Below, piece after piece: positions 17,426 to 26,064 of a stretch of DNA of 64,000 bases (its first letter is position 1; every line of letters starts with the position of its first letter). The notes beneath the pieces are model-generated. The model saw only the letters and a program-made list of their open reading frames with translations. It made no database searches and was not told the DNA's origin. Origin of the DNA: Bradyrhizobium erythrophlei (lineage in GTDB: Bacteria > Pseudomonadota > Alphaproteobacteria > Rhizobiales > Xanthobacteraceae). Made by a program: the position numbers and the translations under genes. Location: positions 1,798,001-1,862,000 of the forward strand of contig NZ_LT670817.1 of the NCBI RefSeq assembly GCF_900129425.1, given 5' to 3'.

Positions 17426-18136
17426 GGCGCGCGGCTATGTCCATCATCGCTCCGGTCCATCGGACAAATCATGGTCGCCATTTCCGGGCCAAGCTGATCG
17501 ACCCCTTCATTGGGCTCGGTCATGCGTGGATGAGCTAGATTGGCTGCAGCTTTCCGCCACACAAATACACCGACCTAAAATTACGCGTTCCGCGAGTGGC
17601 CTGGCCAGTCCCGCACCCTTCGATCGGTGCAGCTGTGCTTGACGCGGTGCTGCCGCTGGCGACGAGGCCGTTTTCGAGTTCGAGGACACACATCCTCTCA
17701 GCCTTCGGAATGATCCGAGATAACGGTGACGAATTGCCCGCCGCCAGCGGCATCGCGGTGCCGGATGAATTTGCACCTGCGCCTCGAAGCGATCGAAGAC
17801 TCGGGAAGTCGTTACGGTCGTCGGGGGAGGAGGACACTATGAATTGCTCAAAACGGCATCGCTATCGGACCCACCGCGCCCACGCTCAAGGTTCGACAAA
17901 CCATCGTGACCACTTGAGGCGGATCACGTCCGAGAAGGCGTGAGCACCTCGCGGCATCGCGCCACCGGCGGATCTCTCGAGCACGGCCGTGCGGAAAACA
18001 TCCATTACTCCGGGGTGCGGTGTCGACGACATATCGGAGAAACCGATGGATATCATCTGAATAAATCGGCTGTTGCCATGACGGCCGGCAGTTTAGGTTT
18101 TTGTCACTTTCAACCTCACACACAACGGAGTCCAAC
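17426..18136. other. Decayed DNA upstream of the DoxX gene
   Basis: About 700 bases in which no gene could be supported on either strand. Open frames at 17596-17943 (+) and 17848-18240 (-) have mixed composition and no recognisable domain. The last 70 bases must hold the promoter of the DoxX-pirin unit; a CAACGGAGTCC ribosome site precedes ATG 18137. Confidence 0.45.
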
Positions 18137-18535
18137 ATGAGTGCAGCTTCCATCCAATCAAGCCGTCCCACGCGCCGCATCGGCGCTTGGACACTGCAGG
18201 GCATCATCGCGGCGGCTTTCCTTGCCGCCGGCTTCGCCAAACTGGCCGGCGTTCCTTTTATGGTGGAATTGTTCGAGCAGATCGGGCTCGGTCAGTGGTT
18301 CCGCGTCGCGACCGGCATCGTGGAAGTGACGGGCGCCGTCGCTCTGCTCGTTCCCGGCCTGGCTTCGATCGGCGCCCTGTGGCTCGGATTCACCATGGTC
18401 TGTGCCGTGGCAACCCATGTGTTCGTCCTGCACACCAATCCGGTCCCGGCGATCGTCCTTGGATTGCTCAATGCGGTGGTTGTCTACCTGCGGCGCGATG
18501 AGCTCGTTGCCTTGCTTCACCGGGTCAAGGGCTGA
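18137..18535 (+). CDS. DoxX family membrane protein
   Basis: Small integral membrane protein of 132 residues with four predicted membrane helices (IIAAAFLAAGFAKLAGVP, VATGIVEVTGAVALLVPGL, GALWLGFTMVCAVATHVFV, VPAIVLGLLNAVVVYL). The family motif AGFAKLAG is present. DoxX-like proteins are quinone-related or stress-linked membrane subunits; no specific reaction can be assigned. It is 40 bases upstream of the pirin gene and probably in the same transcript. The ATG at 18137 is chosen because the longer frame lacks a ribosome site. Confidence 0.85.
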   Translation: MSAASIQSSRPTRRIGAWTLQGIIAAAFLAAGFAKLAGVPFMVELFEQIGLGQWFRVATGIVEVTGAVALLVPGLASIGALWLGFTMVCAVATHVFVLHTNPVPAIVLGLLNAVVVYLRRDELVALLHRVKG

Positions 18536-18575
18536 GCTTGAAATTCAGAGACAGCCAAACCTCAGGAGAACGAAA

Positions 18576-19463
18576 ATGAAGACCGATGCAGTGTTCACGC
18601 GTCCGATACACGCTGAAGAGACTTCCCGGCAGATTGCTCTGCGTACGCGTGGACACTCGCATGGGCGCGTTACCCGACTGGTCAGTCCGGGCGACATTGG
18701 TGAATTGATTAAGCCGTTCGTCTTTCTCGATTACTTCGACGCCGATCCAGCGACTGCGCCAGAATTCGGCTTTCATCCCCATTCCGGAATTGCGACTCTA
18801 ACCGTAATTCTGGCTGGGCAGGCTTTCTACAAGGAGACCACCGGCCGCGAAGGCGTCATCGAGACCGGCGGTGTTGAGTGGATGCGCGCCAGCAGTGGCG
18901 TTTGGCATACCGGCGGAATGTTCGGCAAGGAGCGGATTACGGGCTTTCAGCTCTGGGTCGCTATGCCGCCCGAGCTCGAACTTGCCGAACCTCAAAGCCA
19001 ATATCTTGGCGCTTCCGACTTCCATTTTGCCGGTCCCGCGAGGGTCATCGCGGGCGAATACGACGGTGTGAAAAGCATTGTTGAGTCGCCTTCTGGCATC
19101 ACTTACCTCGATGTGCGCCTCAAGGCCGGAGAGCGCTGGATCTTTCACCCGACCAAGGGGCACGATGTCGCTTGGATCGCATCGCACCAAGGGATCTTGA
19201 CAACGCCGGAGCAGGTATCGATGGGCGAAGTCGCCGTGTTCGAGGAGGGCGATCAGGCGATCGAGTTTGAAGCGCTCTCCGATGCCGGCTTCATTCTCGG
19301 CTCTGCGGTCAAGCACCCTTACGACCTCGTGACCGGGCGCTACTCCGTGCATACCAATGCGGATTCCTTACGCATTGGGGAGAGCAACATCACCGATATT
19401 GGCCGCCGGCTACACAATCAGGGTGTCTTGGGAGCGCAAGACACTGAGGACCGGAGAGATTAG
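18576..19463 (+). CDS. Pirin family protein
   Basis: Cupin-type protein of 295 residues. The metal-binding motif is seen as FGFHPHSGIATLTVILAG, followed by EWMRASSGVWHTGG, which supplies the remaining His ligand of the N-terminal cupin. A second cupin-like domain and the C-terminal pirin region (YDLVTGRYSVHTN) follow. Some pirins are quercetinases or redox sensors; the substrate here is unknown. A good ribosome site (CAGGAGA) precedes the ATG. The DoxX-pirin-small protein-LysR order suggests an oxidative or electrophile stress module. Confidence 0.88.
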   Translation: MKTDAVFTRPIHAEETSRQIALRTRGHSHGRVTRLVSPGDIGELIKPFVFLDYFDADPATAPEFGFHPHSGIATLTVILAGQAFYKETTGREGVIETGGVEWMRASSGVWHTGGMFGKERITGFQLWVAMPPELELAEPQSQYLGASDFHFAGPARVIAGEYDGVKSIVESPSGITYLDVRLKAGERWIFHPTKGHDVAWIASHQGILTTPEQVSMGEVAVFEEGDQAIEFEALSDAGFILGSAVKHPYDLVTGRYSVHTNADSLRIGESNITDIGRRLHNQGVLGAQDTEDRRD

Positions 19464-19494
19464 CCTAGTCGTAGACTCACTATGGAGGAAAGCG

Positions 19495-19740
19495 ATGTTT
19501 GGATCAGATGGAGTTCAGCTTTTTCGACGTATGGCCGGAGCCCGGGAGTGCCGGGACAGGTCCGATAGACGCTTGCCGCTCCGATCGGAACACTTCCCGG
19601 TCGAGGCAAGAGAACGCGAGATCGTCACGCAGCATGGCGTCGTTATCGCGGTAGCAGCCGATCCCGCGATGAGCGAGGAGATAGCTCGGCGCTTAAACGA
19701 AAGCGATTGGAGCGGCCAAGAGGATCAATGGGCGCTCTGA
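19495..19740 (+). CDS. Small hypothetical protein
   Basis: 81-residue soluble, Arg-rich protein with no recognised domain (LFRRMAGARECRDRSDRRLP, then HFPVEAREREIVTQHGVVIA and a short C-terminal helix). It is called as real because a near-perfect ribosome site (ATGGAGGAAAGCG) sits just upstream of ATG 19495 and it follows the pirin gene by 31 bases on the same strand, so it is probably the third gene of that transcript. Confidence 0.6.
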   Translation: MFGSDGVQLFRRMAGARECRDRSDRRLPLRSEHFPVEAREREIVTQHGVVIAVAADPAMSEEIARRLNESDWSGQEDQWAL

Positions 19741-19989
19741 CCAGAGCCGGAGGCCTGCTCCTTGTTGAGGGGCTCTCGTCGGGCAGGCGAGAGCTGCCTC
19801 GAGCCGAAACGAGCACCTTGCGTCGACGAATCGTACCTTTTCCCCGCCTTGCAAAGGTGAGGGCCTTGGTAGTTCGCAAGCTAGAAAGGGCTTACGAGTC
19901 GAATTGCGCGACCTCAATGGTTGATATGACCCGCCAATGGGGCAGTATATCATTCGTTTTAGCATCGGTTTGGTCGATAGGTAGGTTCC

Positions 19990-20949
19990 ATGCTCGACGC
20001 CGTCTCTCTCGATCAACTGCGTACGTTCATCGCCGCGGTCGATGAAGGAAGCTTTTCTGCCGCCTCCCGCAAGTTGCTGCGCTCGCAGTCTGTGGTGAGT
20101 GAGACAATCAGCAATCTTGAGGAACAGATTGGCGTGCAGTTGTTCGACCGCTCTGGCCGCTATCCCAAACTCACTCCAGCGGGATTGGCCATTCTGGGCG
20201 ATGCTCGCAGCATCATCACCGGGGTCGACTTGCTGAAGGCCCGGGCGAAGGGCATGTCGGTCGGCCTGGAGCCGGAATTGTCCGTGGTGATTGACGTCTT
20301 CTATCCGATCGACGCGATTACTCGGGTGGCCAAGGAGTTCCGGGAGAAATACCCTGGAGTGTCGCTCCGCATCTATGTCGAGGCGCTCGGAGGAGCCATC
20401 AAACCCGTGCTTGACGGCCGTTGTAGCATCGGCGTCATCGGATCACTGCCGGTGATTCCAGATTCGCTGACCTATGAGCGGTTGCCCGGTATCGCGTTTC
20501 TCATGGTTGCTGCCCGCGATCATGCACTGACGTCCTACCGAGGCAAAATCCCCAAGGAAGTTCTCGGAAAACATACTCAGATCGTTCTCACCGACAGGTC
20601 GGAGCTATCCTTGGGACGCGAATTCGGCGTCATGTCGCCTGCGACCTGGCGGCTTGCCGACCTCTTCGCCAAGCATCATTTTTTGCTCAAGGGTCTAGGT
20701 TGGGGCGGAATGCCATTGCATGCCGTGCGCAAGGATTTGGAAGAGGGACGCCTTTCTGCGCTGCCTATCGAGGACGTGCCTCCGGATGGTTTGATTCTAG
20801 CGATGTCGGCAGTGTGGCAGACCAAGTCACCGCCTGGCCCCGCCGGCCGATGGTTTGTCGATCGCCTGAAGCAGATTCCGGTGGAAACGGGCAAAGTGCC
20901 GAAACCGCCGGGCGCCAGGAAGAAGGCGAGACGGTCTGCGAAAACTTAG
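19990..20949 (+). CDS. LysR family transcriptional regulator
   Basis: DNA-binding regulator of 319 residues. The N-terminal winged helix-turn-helix is clear (LDQLRTFIAAVDEGSFSAA ... LLRSQSVVSETISNLEEQIG, about residues 5-50). It is followed by the periplasmic-binding-protein-like effector domain (about 95-295) and a basic C-terminal tail rich in Lys, Arg and Pro. It lies 250 bases downstream of the DoxX-pirin-small protein unit with its own promoter space, and most likely regulates itself and that unit. The inducer is unknown. Confidence 0.9.
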   Translation: MLDAVSLDQLRTFIAAVDEGSFSAASRKLLRSQSVVSETISNLEEQIGVQLFDRSGRYPKLTPAGLAILGDARSIITGVDLLKARAKGMSVGLEPELSVVIDVFYPIDAITRVAKEFREKYPGVSLRIYVEALGGAIKPVLDGRCSIGVIGSLPVIPDSLTYERLPGIAFLMVAARDHALTSYRGKIPKEVLGKHTQIVLTDRSELSLGREFGVMSPATWRLADLFAKHHFLLKGLGWGGMPLHAVRKDLEEGRLSALPIEDVPPDGLILAMSAVWQTKSPPGPAGRWFVDRLKQIPVETGKVPKPPGARKKARRSAKT

Positions 20950-21197
20950 CCGAACGCCGGTGTCCCTATCGCGAGAAGCGACGGATACGGGAGCTTCCCA
21001 CGACGCCTCAACGCGTGAAGGCATCGCTTTCCTAATGATCCCCACAGTTCGAAGGCTCCGCGCGGCCGGCTGGCCAGGGAAGGCTGGGTAGGCTTCCCGC
21101 GGCGCTCGAGGCCGCCCTCGGTCAGGCCCTGCCGGCAGCAACTTTCCTACCAGTAGGACATGCCGTCCCATGCGCGGTTCAAAAAGGATAAAATTAA
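20950..21197. other. Intergenic region before the hydrolase operon
   Basis: Roughly 250 bases without a supported gene, GC-rich until about 21180 and then AT-rich where the hydrolase operon promoter and operator lie. Confidence 0.4.
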
Positions 21198-21215
21198 ACT
21201 TTACGAACGTAAAGT
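21198..21215. promoter_or_regulatory. 18-base palindrome, candidate TetR operator
   Basis: ACTTTACG-AA-CGTAAAGT: two perfect 8-base arms around a 2-base centre, in the AT-rich leader about 100 bases upstream of the hydrolase ATG. Its size and symmetry fit TetR-family operators, and a TetR gene closes the same gene cluster at 24089, so autoregulation of the hydrolase-hydratase unit is the likely role. Binding is inferred. Confidence 0.6.
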
Positions 21216-21316
21216 AAAATGGCATAGTCCGTACGGTCGGGCGGAGGATACTTGGCTTGTCACCTTCTCGACATCGTCAAACGTCGACCGAAAGCGTCGC
21301 GAAAAGCCGGGGTGAA

Positions 21317-23065
21317 ATGATGATCGAGGAAAGGGACATCAGCGTCGCCGTGAGGGATGGCACGCGGCTCGCCGTCGACGTTTACCGCCCGGATGCGCCA
21401 GGCAAATACCCCGTGCTGTACGCTTCAGCCCTGCACAACAAGGACATCCAGGGTCCTGACATCGCGGATATCTTACCGCCGCAACCGGCGCACGCTCCGC
21501 TCTGGTTCGGCCCCATCGAGGCGGGCGACACACGACGCTTCATCGCCAACGGATATGTCCATGTGATCGCCCAGCCGAGGGGCTCTGCCAAATCGGAAGG
21601 ACACTACGGCCACGAGGATACCGACCACTACGATCTGATCGAATGGATCACACAACAGCCCTGGTCAGACGGTAAGGTCGGAATGGTTGGCATCTCCGGC
21701 TATGCGGGCGAACAATGGCGCGCCGCCGCGCAGGGACATCCAGCGCTGAAAGCCATCTTTCCCTACGACGCCTGCAGCGCGTATGGCGGCATGTTCGGAT
21801 TCCGCGACTTCAATCCCGGCGGGGTCTTGCACACCTTTCCTTATTTGCTCGACGTCTTCAGCACGGTTCATGAGTCGCGTGACCGGCCCGCAGAACTTCC
21901 CGCCGCGGACGAAGAACTCTGGCGCCGGGCCATGCGGAACCCGGATTACAAGCAATACATCAACCTCTACAACATTCTTACCCAGAAGGGGCAGCGGACG
22001 TTCATCATGTATCTCATGATGACGCATCCCTGGGAGTTCGACGGCACTGTCGAGCGCGCGGAAGAGACCTTCAAGAAAATCAAAATACCATTCTATACCG
22101 GCTCAGGAGCCTACGCCTACACTTACAAGCTCCATTGGCTCGGCGCACAGCACTACTTTCAGAATGTCGATGCGCCAAAGAAGTTGCTGTTTACCGGGCC
22201 GGCTCACCTGGAGCGGCCATTCCATCAATACCACGACGAGATCATCCGCTGGTATGACCATTGGCTGAAAGGGCAGGACACCGGCATCATGGACGAACCA
22301 CCGGTGCGCTACTGGCTGATGGGGGCCAACGAGTGGCGGACCGGAGCGAATTGGCCGCTGCCGGAGACGCAGTGGACCAAATACTACCTCTCCCATTGGG
22401 AGACGCTGTCGACCGAGCCGCCGCGAGCAGCCTCAGAGCTTGGCGCTGCGGCGCGCGAGCCTGATGTCTTCACGCAGATGCCGCTGACGCGGACGACGAA
22501 GGTCGAGCGGCTGCGCTACATGACAGATCCCTTGCCGCATGATGTCACCGTCGCAGGCCCAATCACGCTGACGCTGCACGCGGCGATCGATCAGGACGAC
22601 ACCAATTGGATCATCGTGCTCAAGGATGTTGGGCCCGACGTGTCGGTTCGTACAGCGCGCGAGGGCGAACGGGATGTGCCGTCTTCCTTGCCCGAACGTG
22701 AACTGACGCGAGGCTGGCTGAAAGCATCATATCGGGCACTCGATGAAAAGCGTTCGAAGCCCTGGGAGCCATTCCACAAGCTCACGCAGGACTCAATCGC
22801 TCCGGTCAAACCAGGCGAAGTGGTCGAGTATCGGATACAGATCCTCGCCACGGCGAATCAATTCAAAGCGGGTCATCGGATCTGTGTCGACATCACATCC
22901 TTGGATGTGCCCACAGGCACCGGGGCGATGACCAATGTCGAGTACATCCCGTACCACGTCTGCAGCAGCAAGACGGTCACCCACAAGATCTACCGTGACG
23001 CGGAACGGCCGTCACATTTGCTGCTGCCGATCATCCCTGAGCTCACCAACCGGCGTCCATTCTGA
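21317..23065 (+). CDS. CocE/NonD family alpha/beta hydrolase
   Basis: Hydrolase of 582 residues in the CocE/glutaryl-7-ACA acylase family (X-Pro dipeptidyl-peptidase fold). N-terminal domain: DISVAVRDGTRLAVDVYRP, with the nucleophile in VGMVGISGYAGEQW, the region around GPAHLERPFHQYHDE supplying the His, and the C-terminal jelly-roll domain (VAGPITLTLHAAIDQDD). It cleaves an ester or amide bond; the substrate is unknown. ATG 21317 follows GGGGTGAA and starts right before the domain, so the TTG at 21257 is not used. A hydratase follows 27 bases downstream. Confidence 0.88.
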   Translation: MMIEERDISVAVRDGTRLAVDVYRPDAPGKYPVLYASALHNKDIQGPDIADILPPQPAHAPLWFGPIEAGDTRRFIANGYVHVIAQPRGSAKSEGHYGHEDTDHYDLIEWITQQPWSDGKVGMVGISGYAGEQWRAAAQGHPALKAIFPYDACSAYGGMFGFRDFNPGGVLHTFPYLLDVFSTVHESRDRPAELPAADEELWRRAMRNPDYKQYINLYNILTQKGQRTFIMYLMMTHPWEFDGTVERAEETFKKIKIPFYTGSGAYAYTYKLHWLGAQHYFQNVDAPKKLLFTGPAHLERPFHQYHDEIIRWYDHWLKGQDTGIMDEPPVRYWLMGANEWRTGANWPLPETQWTKYYLSHWETLSTEPPRAASELGAAAREPDVFTQMPLTRTTKVERLRYMTDPLPHDVTVAGPITLTLHAAIDQDDTNWIIVLKDVGPDVSVRTAREGERDVPSSLPERELTRGWLKASYRALDEKRSKPWEPFHKLTQDSIAPVKPGEVVEYRIQILATANQFKAGHRICVDITSLDVPTGTGAMTNVEYIPYHVCSSKTVTHKIYRDAERPSHLLLPIIPELTNRRPF

Positions 23066-23092
23066 CCTCTGCATGAAGGAGCACGTGTTGCA

Positions 23093-23881
23093 ATGACAAC
23101 GATCCGATTTGAACGAGACGGTGCCATCGGAAATATCGTGTTGGCGAATCCCCCCTTCAACCGGCTCGACCTGCGTTTCGCGGAAGCCTTGCGAGCCGCC
23201 GTGCACCAGGCCAGCGAAAGCGACATACGCGTGCTTGTTGTTCGATCGGAGGGGCCGCACTTCAGCTTCGGCGGCGAGGTCCGTGAATGGCCCGGAAAGG
23301 ATGCCAACTGGTTCAGGACATTCGTCGCTGACGTGAACGCCGCCTATCGCGCCATCGAAATGTTGAAGATTCCGACGGTAGCTGTGGTGAAGGGGATTGC
23401 CTTCGGCGGCGGTTTCGAACTGGCGCTGGCTTGCGATTTTCTGGTCGCAGCCGACAATGCGACCCTTCGCTGCGTCGAAGTTACGACAGCGATGCTGCCG
23501 ATCGCCGGAGCCTTGCAGCGGATCGCTGAGCGCGCCGGTCGGGCTCGCGCATCGCGTCTCGCCATGCTTGGGGAGCCGATTTCCGGGCGCGAAGCTGGTG
23601 CGCTCGGAATTGCGACGCATGTGGTGCCTGAGAACGAGCTTTCGGCGACCGCGTCTGCATTGGCCCGACAGCTGGCGACGGGGCCGACCAGATCGTACGC
23701 AGCGACGCGTACGCTGCTCAAGGCGTGGTCGAGCGGAGGGATCGCCGCCGCGGACCTTATCATGCTCGACGTCGCGATGGAACTCTACAACGGTGCCGAT
23801 GCGCAGCGCGGCTTTGCGAATACGGCGGAGGCCTTCAACAAGGACATCGAACCGCCAACGCTCGTCTTTGAGGGAAAATGA
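23093..23881 (+). CDS. Enoyl-CoA hydratase/isomerase family protein
   Basis: Crotonase-fold protein of 262 residues. The oxyanion-hole and active-site region FGGGFELALACDFLVAADNA is present, with one catalytic Glu in GGGFEL and a second candidate Glu in RCVEVTTAMLPIAGA. The usual GGT(Q) segment is changed to GALQ, so hydration, isomerisation or another crotonase reaction are all possible. It follows the CocE-type hydrolase with a good ribosome site (AAGGAG) and is probably co-transcribed, suggesting stepwise breakdown of an ester via CoA intermediates. Confidence 0.85.
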   Translation: MTTIRFERDGAIGNIVLANPPFNRLDLRFAEALRAAVHQASESDIRVLVVRSEGPHFSFGGEVREWPGKDANWFRTFVADVNAAYRAIEMLKIPTVAVVKGIAFGGGFELALACDFLVAADNATLRCVEVTTAMLPIAGALQRIAERAGRARASRLAMLGEPISGREAGALGIATHVVPENELSATASALARQLATGPTRSYAATRTLLKAWSSGGIAAADLIMLDVAMELYNGADAQRGFANTAEAFNKDIEPPTLVFEGK

Positions 23882-24088
23882 GCCGGCCTCGAAAGTTTGG
23901 TGAGCGCTGGCGGTCAAATATGACTTTGGGCTTGCCGATGAGCGAGAGTCGATTCGAGCAAAAGTCGAGAAACTCCGCCGTCAAGGTCGATAGCTCTAGG
24001 CGATCGATTACGCGGCAACCTGTGATAAACTCATGAAGAGCTATTCAAACACTGCGCGTGGCGTTCGGTTGGGAGCTACGAAGGCCAA

Positions 24089-24784
24089 ATGCCGAAGAAA
24101 ACGAGGCTGACTACTGGGCACCGCAAGCGCCCACGCAAGAGAGCCGAACAACAGCGTTCGATCGAGACGCGAGCCGCAATCCTCAATGCCACGATCGCGG
24201 AGTTTGCCGAGCGAGGATTCCAAGGAGCGAGCATTCGCGCTATCGCCGATCGGCTCGGCCTGCAACATCCGCTGATCACCTACCACTATCGCAGCAAGGA
24301 CATTCTCTGGCGGGCCGCAGCGGAGCATGCCTTCGCACAAATACGGTCCGAGTGGGACATTTTGGCACCCGAAGGATCTGAATTGTCACCGCTGGCGCGG
24401 CTACGCCAGGAGTACACGACTCTTTTCCGGTATACCGTTGCGTTTCCTGAATTTCATCGGTTCATGCGCCAGGAAGCCTTGACGAATAATCCGCGGCTGA
24501 AATGGGTGGCGGAAACGGTCTTGGCTCCGCTTCTGGCGCGATTGCTGCCTCAGATCATTGAGGCTCAGAAACGAGGTCTCCTACCCGCAGTCGATCCGAT
24601 TCTTTTCCACTATATGATGGTCAGCCTTACCGCCGCGCTTTCGGAATTCGGCCCTGAAATGCAAGTTACGAGCGGATTGTCATCCGAGGACACGAAGGTC
24701 GTCGAAGCGTATTGGCGTCTGGTTGACGAGACGGTCTTCGGACAGGAGCCGAGGGCCGATCGCGCAAAGGCAAGGACGCGCTGA
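24089..24784 (+). CDS. TetR family transcriptional regulator
   Basis: Repressor of 231 residues with a basic N-terminal tail, then the TetR helix-turn-helix (TRAAILNATIAEFAERGFQG, ADRLGLQHPLITYHYRSKD, about residues 27-75), and an all-helical effector domain. It lies 207 bases after the hydratase on the same strand. The 18-base palindrome at 21198 upstream of the hydrolase is the best visible target. The effector is probably a substrate or CoA intermediate of that pathway (inferred). Confidence 0.9.
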   Translation: MPKKTRLTTGHRKRPRKRAEQQRSIETRAAILNATIAEFAERGFQGASIRAIADRLGLQHPLITYHYRSKDILWRAAAEHAFAQIRSEWDILAPEGSELSPLARLRQEYTTLFRYTVAFPEFHRFMRQEALTNNPRLKWVAETVLAPLLARLLPQIIEAQKRGLLPAVDPILFHYMMVSLTAALSEFGPEMQVTSGLSSEDTKVVEAYWRLVDETVFGQEPRADRAKARTR

Positions 24785-24936
24785 GGACTTTTTTGTTTGC
24801 CCGACGGGGCAAGCGGGCGATTTTGCAGCGCATTTGGCTTAGGGATGCGCGATTCCGATTTCAGTCCCCGAATACCGAGGGGACCACCGCGATCGAGGAC
24901 TTTAGAGGATCAGTAACGGGTTCTACTCCCCAGCCG

Positions 24937-25163
24937 TCAATACCTCCGTACCGCGCGCCCGGTCGTGACCGCGTGCCTGGTCGTGCGCCGCGCAACCCCG
25001 GCAGCGCTGCGGGGCGTCGCCGGCCGGCCCGACCCGCGCTTCAGCCTGCGAGACGATGGTGCTGGACTGCCAGGCGGTCGGCACCACGTCTGCCGAGAAC
25101 ACAACGAACAATGAGAACAGGATCACTACGCCACGGGTCAGTCAAAAGCCGATTTTTGGTCAT
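24937..25163 (-). pseudogene. Decayed small secreted protein gene (two frame changes)
   Basis: Reading the reverse strand from ATG 25163, which has an excellent ribosome site (AAAGAGGAATAC), one passes from MTKNRLLT into a hydrophobic export segment (VILFSLFVVFSADVVP) in the second frame. It then enters RPATPRSAAGVARRTTRHA in the third, ending at TGA 24937-24939. The 227 bases equal 75 codons plus two, so two single-base insertions restore one protein. The tail resembles short exported proteins common in Bradyrhizobium-type genomes. Chance cannot be excluded. Confidence 0.4.
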
Positions 25164-25334
25164 GTATTCCTCTTTTTGTTGAAGTATCGATCCCGGTGGT
25201 GTGGTCGCCGGGACGGCGTCTGAGATCGGCGGCTGCGACAGCGCCAAGCCGCCCTGACACGTATTGTTCCGACGTGTCCTTTTATCGGGTTGGAACCCAT
25301 TAATCCCCTTCGTATTGACTCAGCGGAGGATTTC

Positions 25335-25850
25335 ATGGCCCGCGTCTGGAACACACCCGTTTTCATCTTGGCCACAGTGTATTTCGTCGTAGACGGGATG
25401 TTTTCTCACGTCACGCAGCCCATAACGGTATGGCTTGCCAACAAAAAGCTTTTCGAGCGAGTGCGACTCTGGGTGATCTCTTTGGGGCCTTATCCATCGC
25501 TCGCACTTTTTGCCGTGCCAGTCATCATCCTTGAGCCGGCAAAGCCCTTGGCGGGGTATTTGTTGGGAACCGGTCATTTCTTCGCTGGCGCCGTCACCTT
25601 CATCACGGCGGAAGTTTTGAAGCTTACACTCGTCGAGCGGCTGTTTCAGCTTAACCGAGAGAAGCTCCTGTCGATTGCGGCCTTCGCTTGGGGATATCAA
25701 TATTGGCGTCACATGATGGACGTGATCGAATCGATGGAAATTTGGAGGGCTTCACGAAGACTGGCGGCCGATGCCGCACGGATGTTTCGGGCCAGATGGA
25801 TTCAATATAAGCGCGTCCATAGATCCTCTCGATTTCACTATCACCCGTAG
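25335..25850 (+). CDS. Putative membrane protein
   Basis: Unrecognised 171-residue protein with hydrophobic segments near its start (PVFILATVYFVVDGMF) and middle (LALFAVPVIILEPAKPLAGY, FFAGAVTFITAEVLKL), and a basic, Arg-rich C-terminal tail. It is probably a bitopic or polytopic inner-membrane protein. The start ATG 25335 is chosen because GCGGAGGA sits 5 bases upstream; an in-frame TTG at 25290 lacks such a site. It stands alone on its strand before kup, with no clear functional partner. Confidence 0.7.
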   Translation: MARVWNTPVFILATVYFVVDGMFSHVTQPITVWLANKKLFERVRLWVISLGPYPSLALFAVPVIILEPAKPLAGYLLGTGHFFAGAVTFITAEVLKLTLVERLFQLNREKLLSIAAFAWGYQYWRHMMDVIESMEIWRASRRLAADAARMFRARWIQYKRVHRSSRFHYHP

Positions 25851-26064
25851 CACGACTCACGTGGCCAGGCGGGCGACCTCACTCACTCGGGCAATAATCA
25901 TAAGTCCCTGTCGATTGCTCACCGCCATATCCCCTCCTGTGTGTGCCGAAAACTCAAAACCGGACGTAATGATGGTGAACCCGCAGATCAACCGACATCG
26001 CCGCTAGCAATTCGCGTCGGCCGGATGCAGACTGTGCAGCGAAAAATGCTGATCGGGGGAAACA

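Noticed and set aside
25851..26064. Possible riboswitch upstream of kup
   Set aside because: No conserved pairing or c-di-AMP-type core could be recognised in the 210-base leader by eye.
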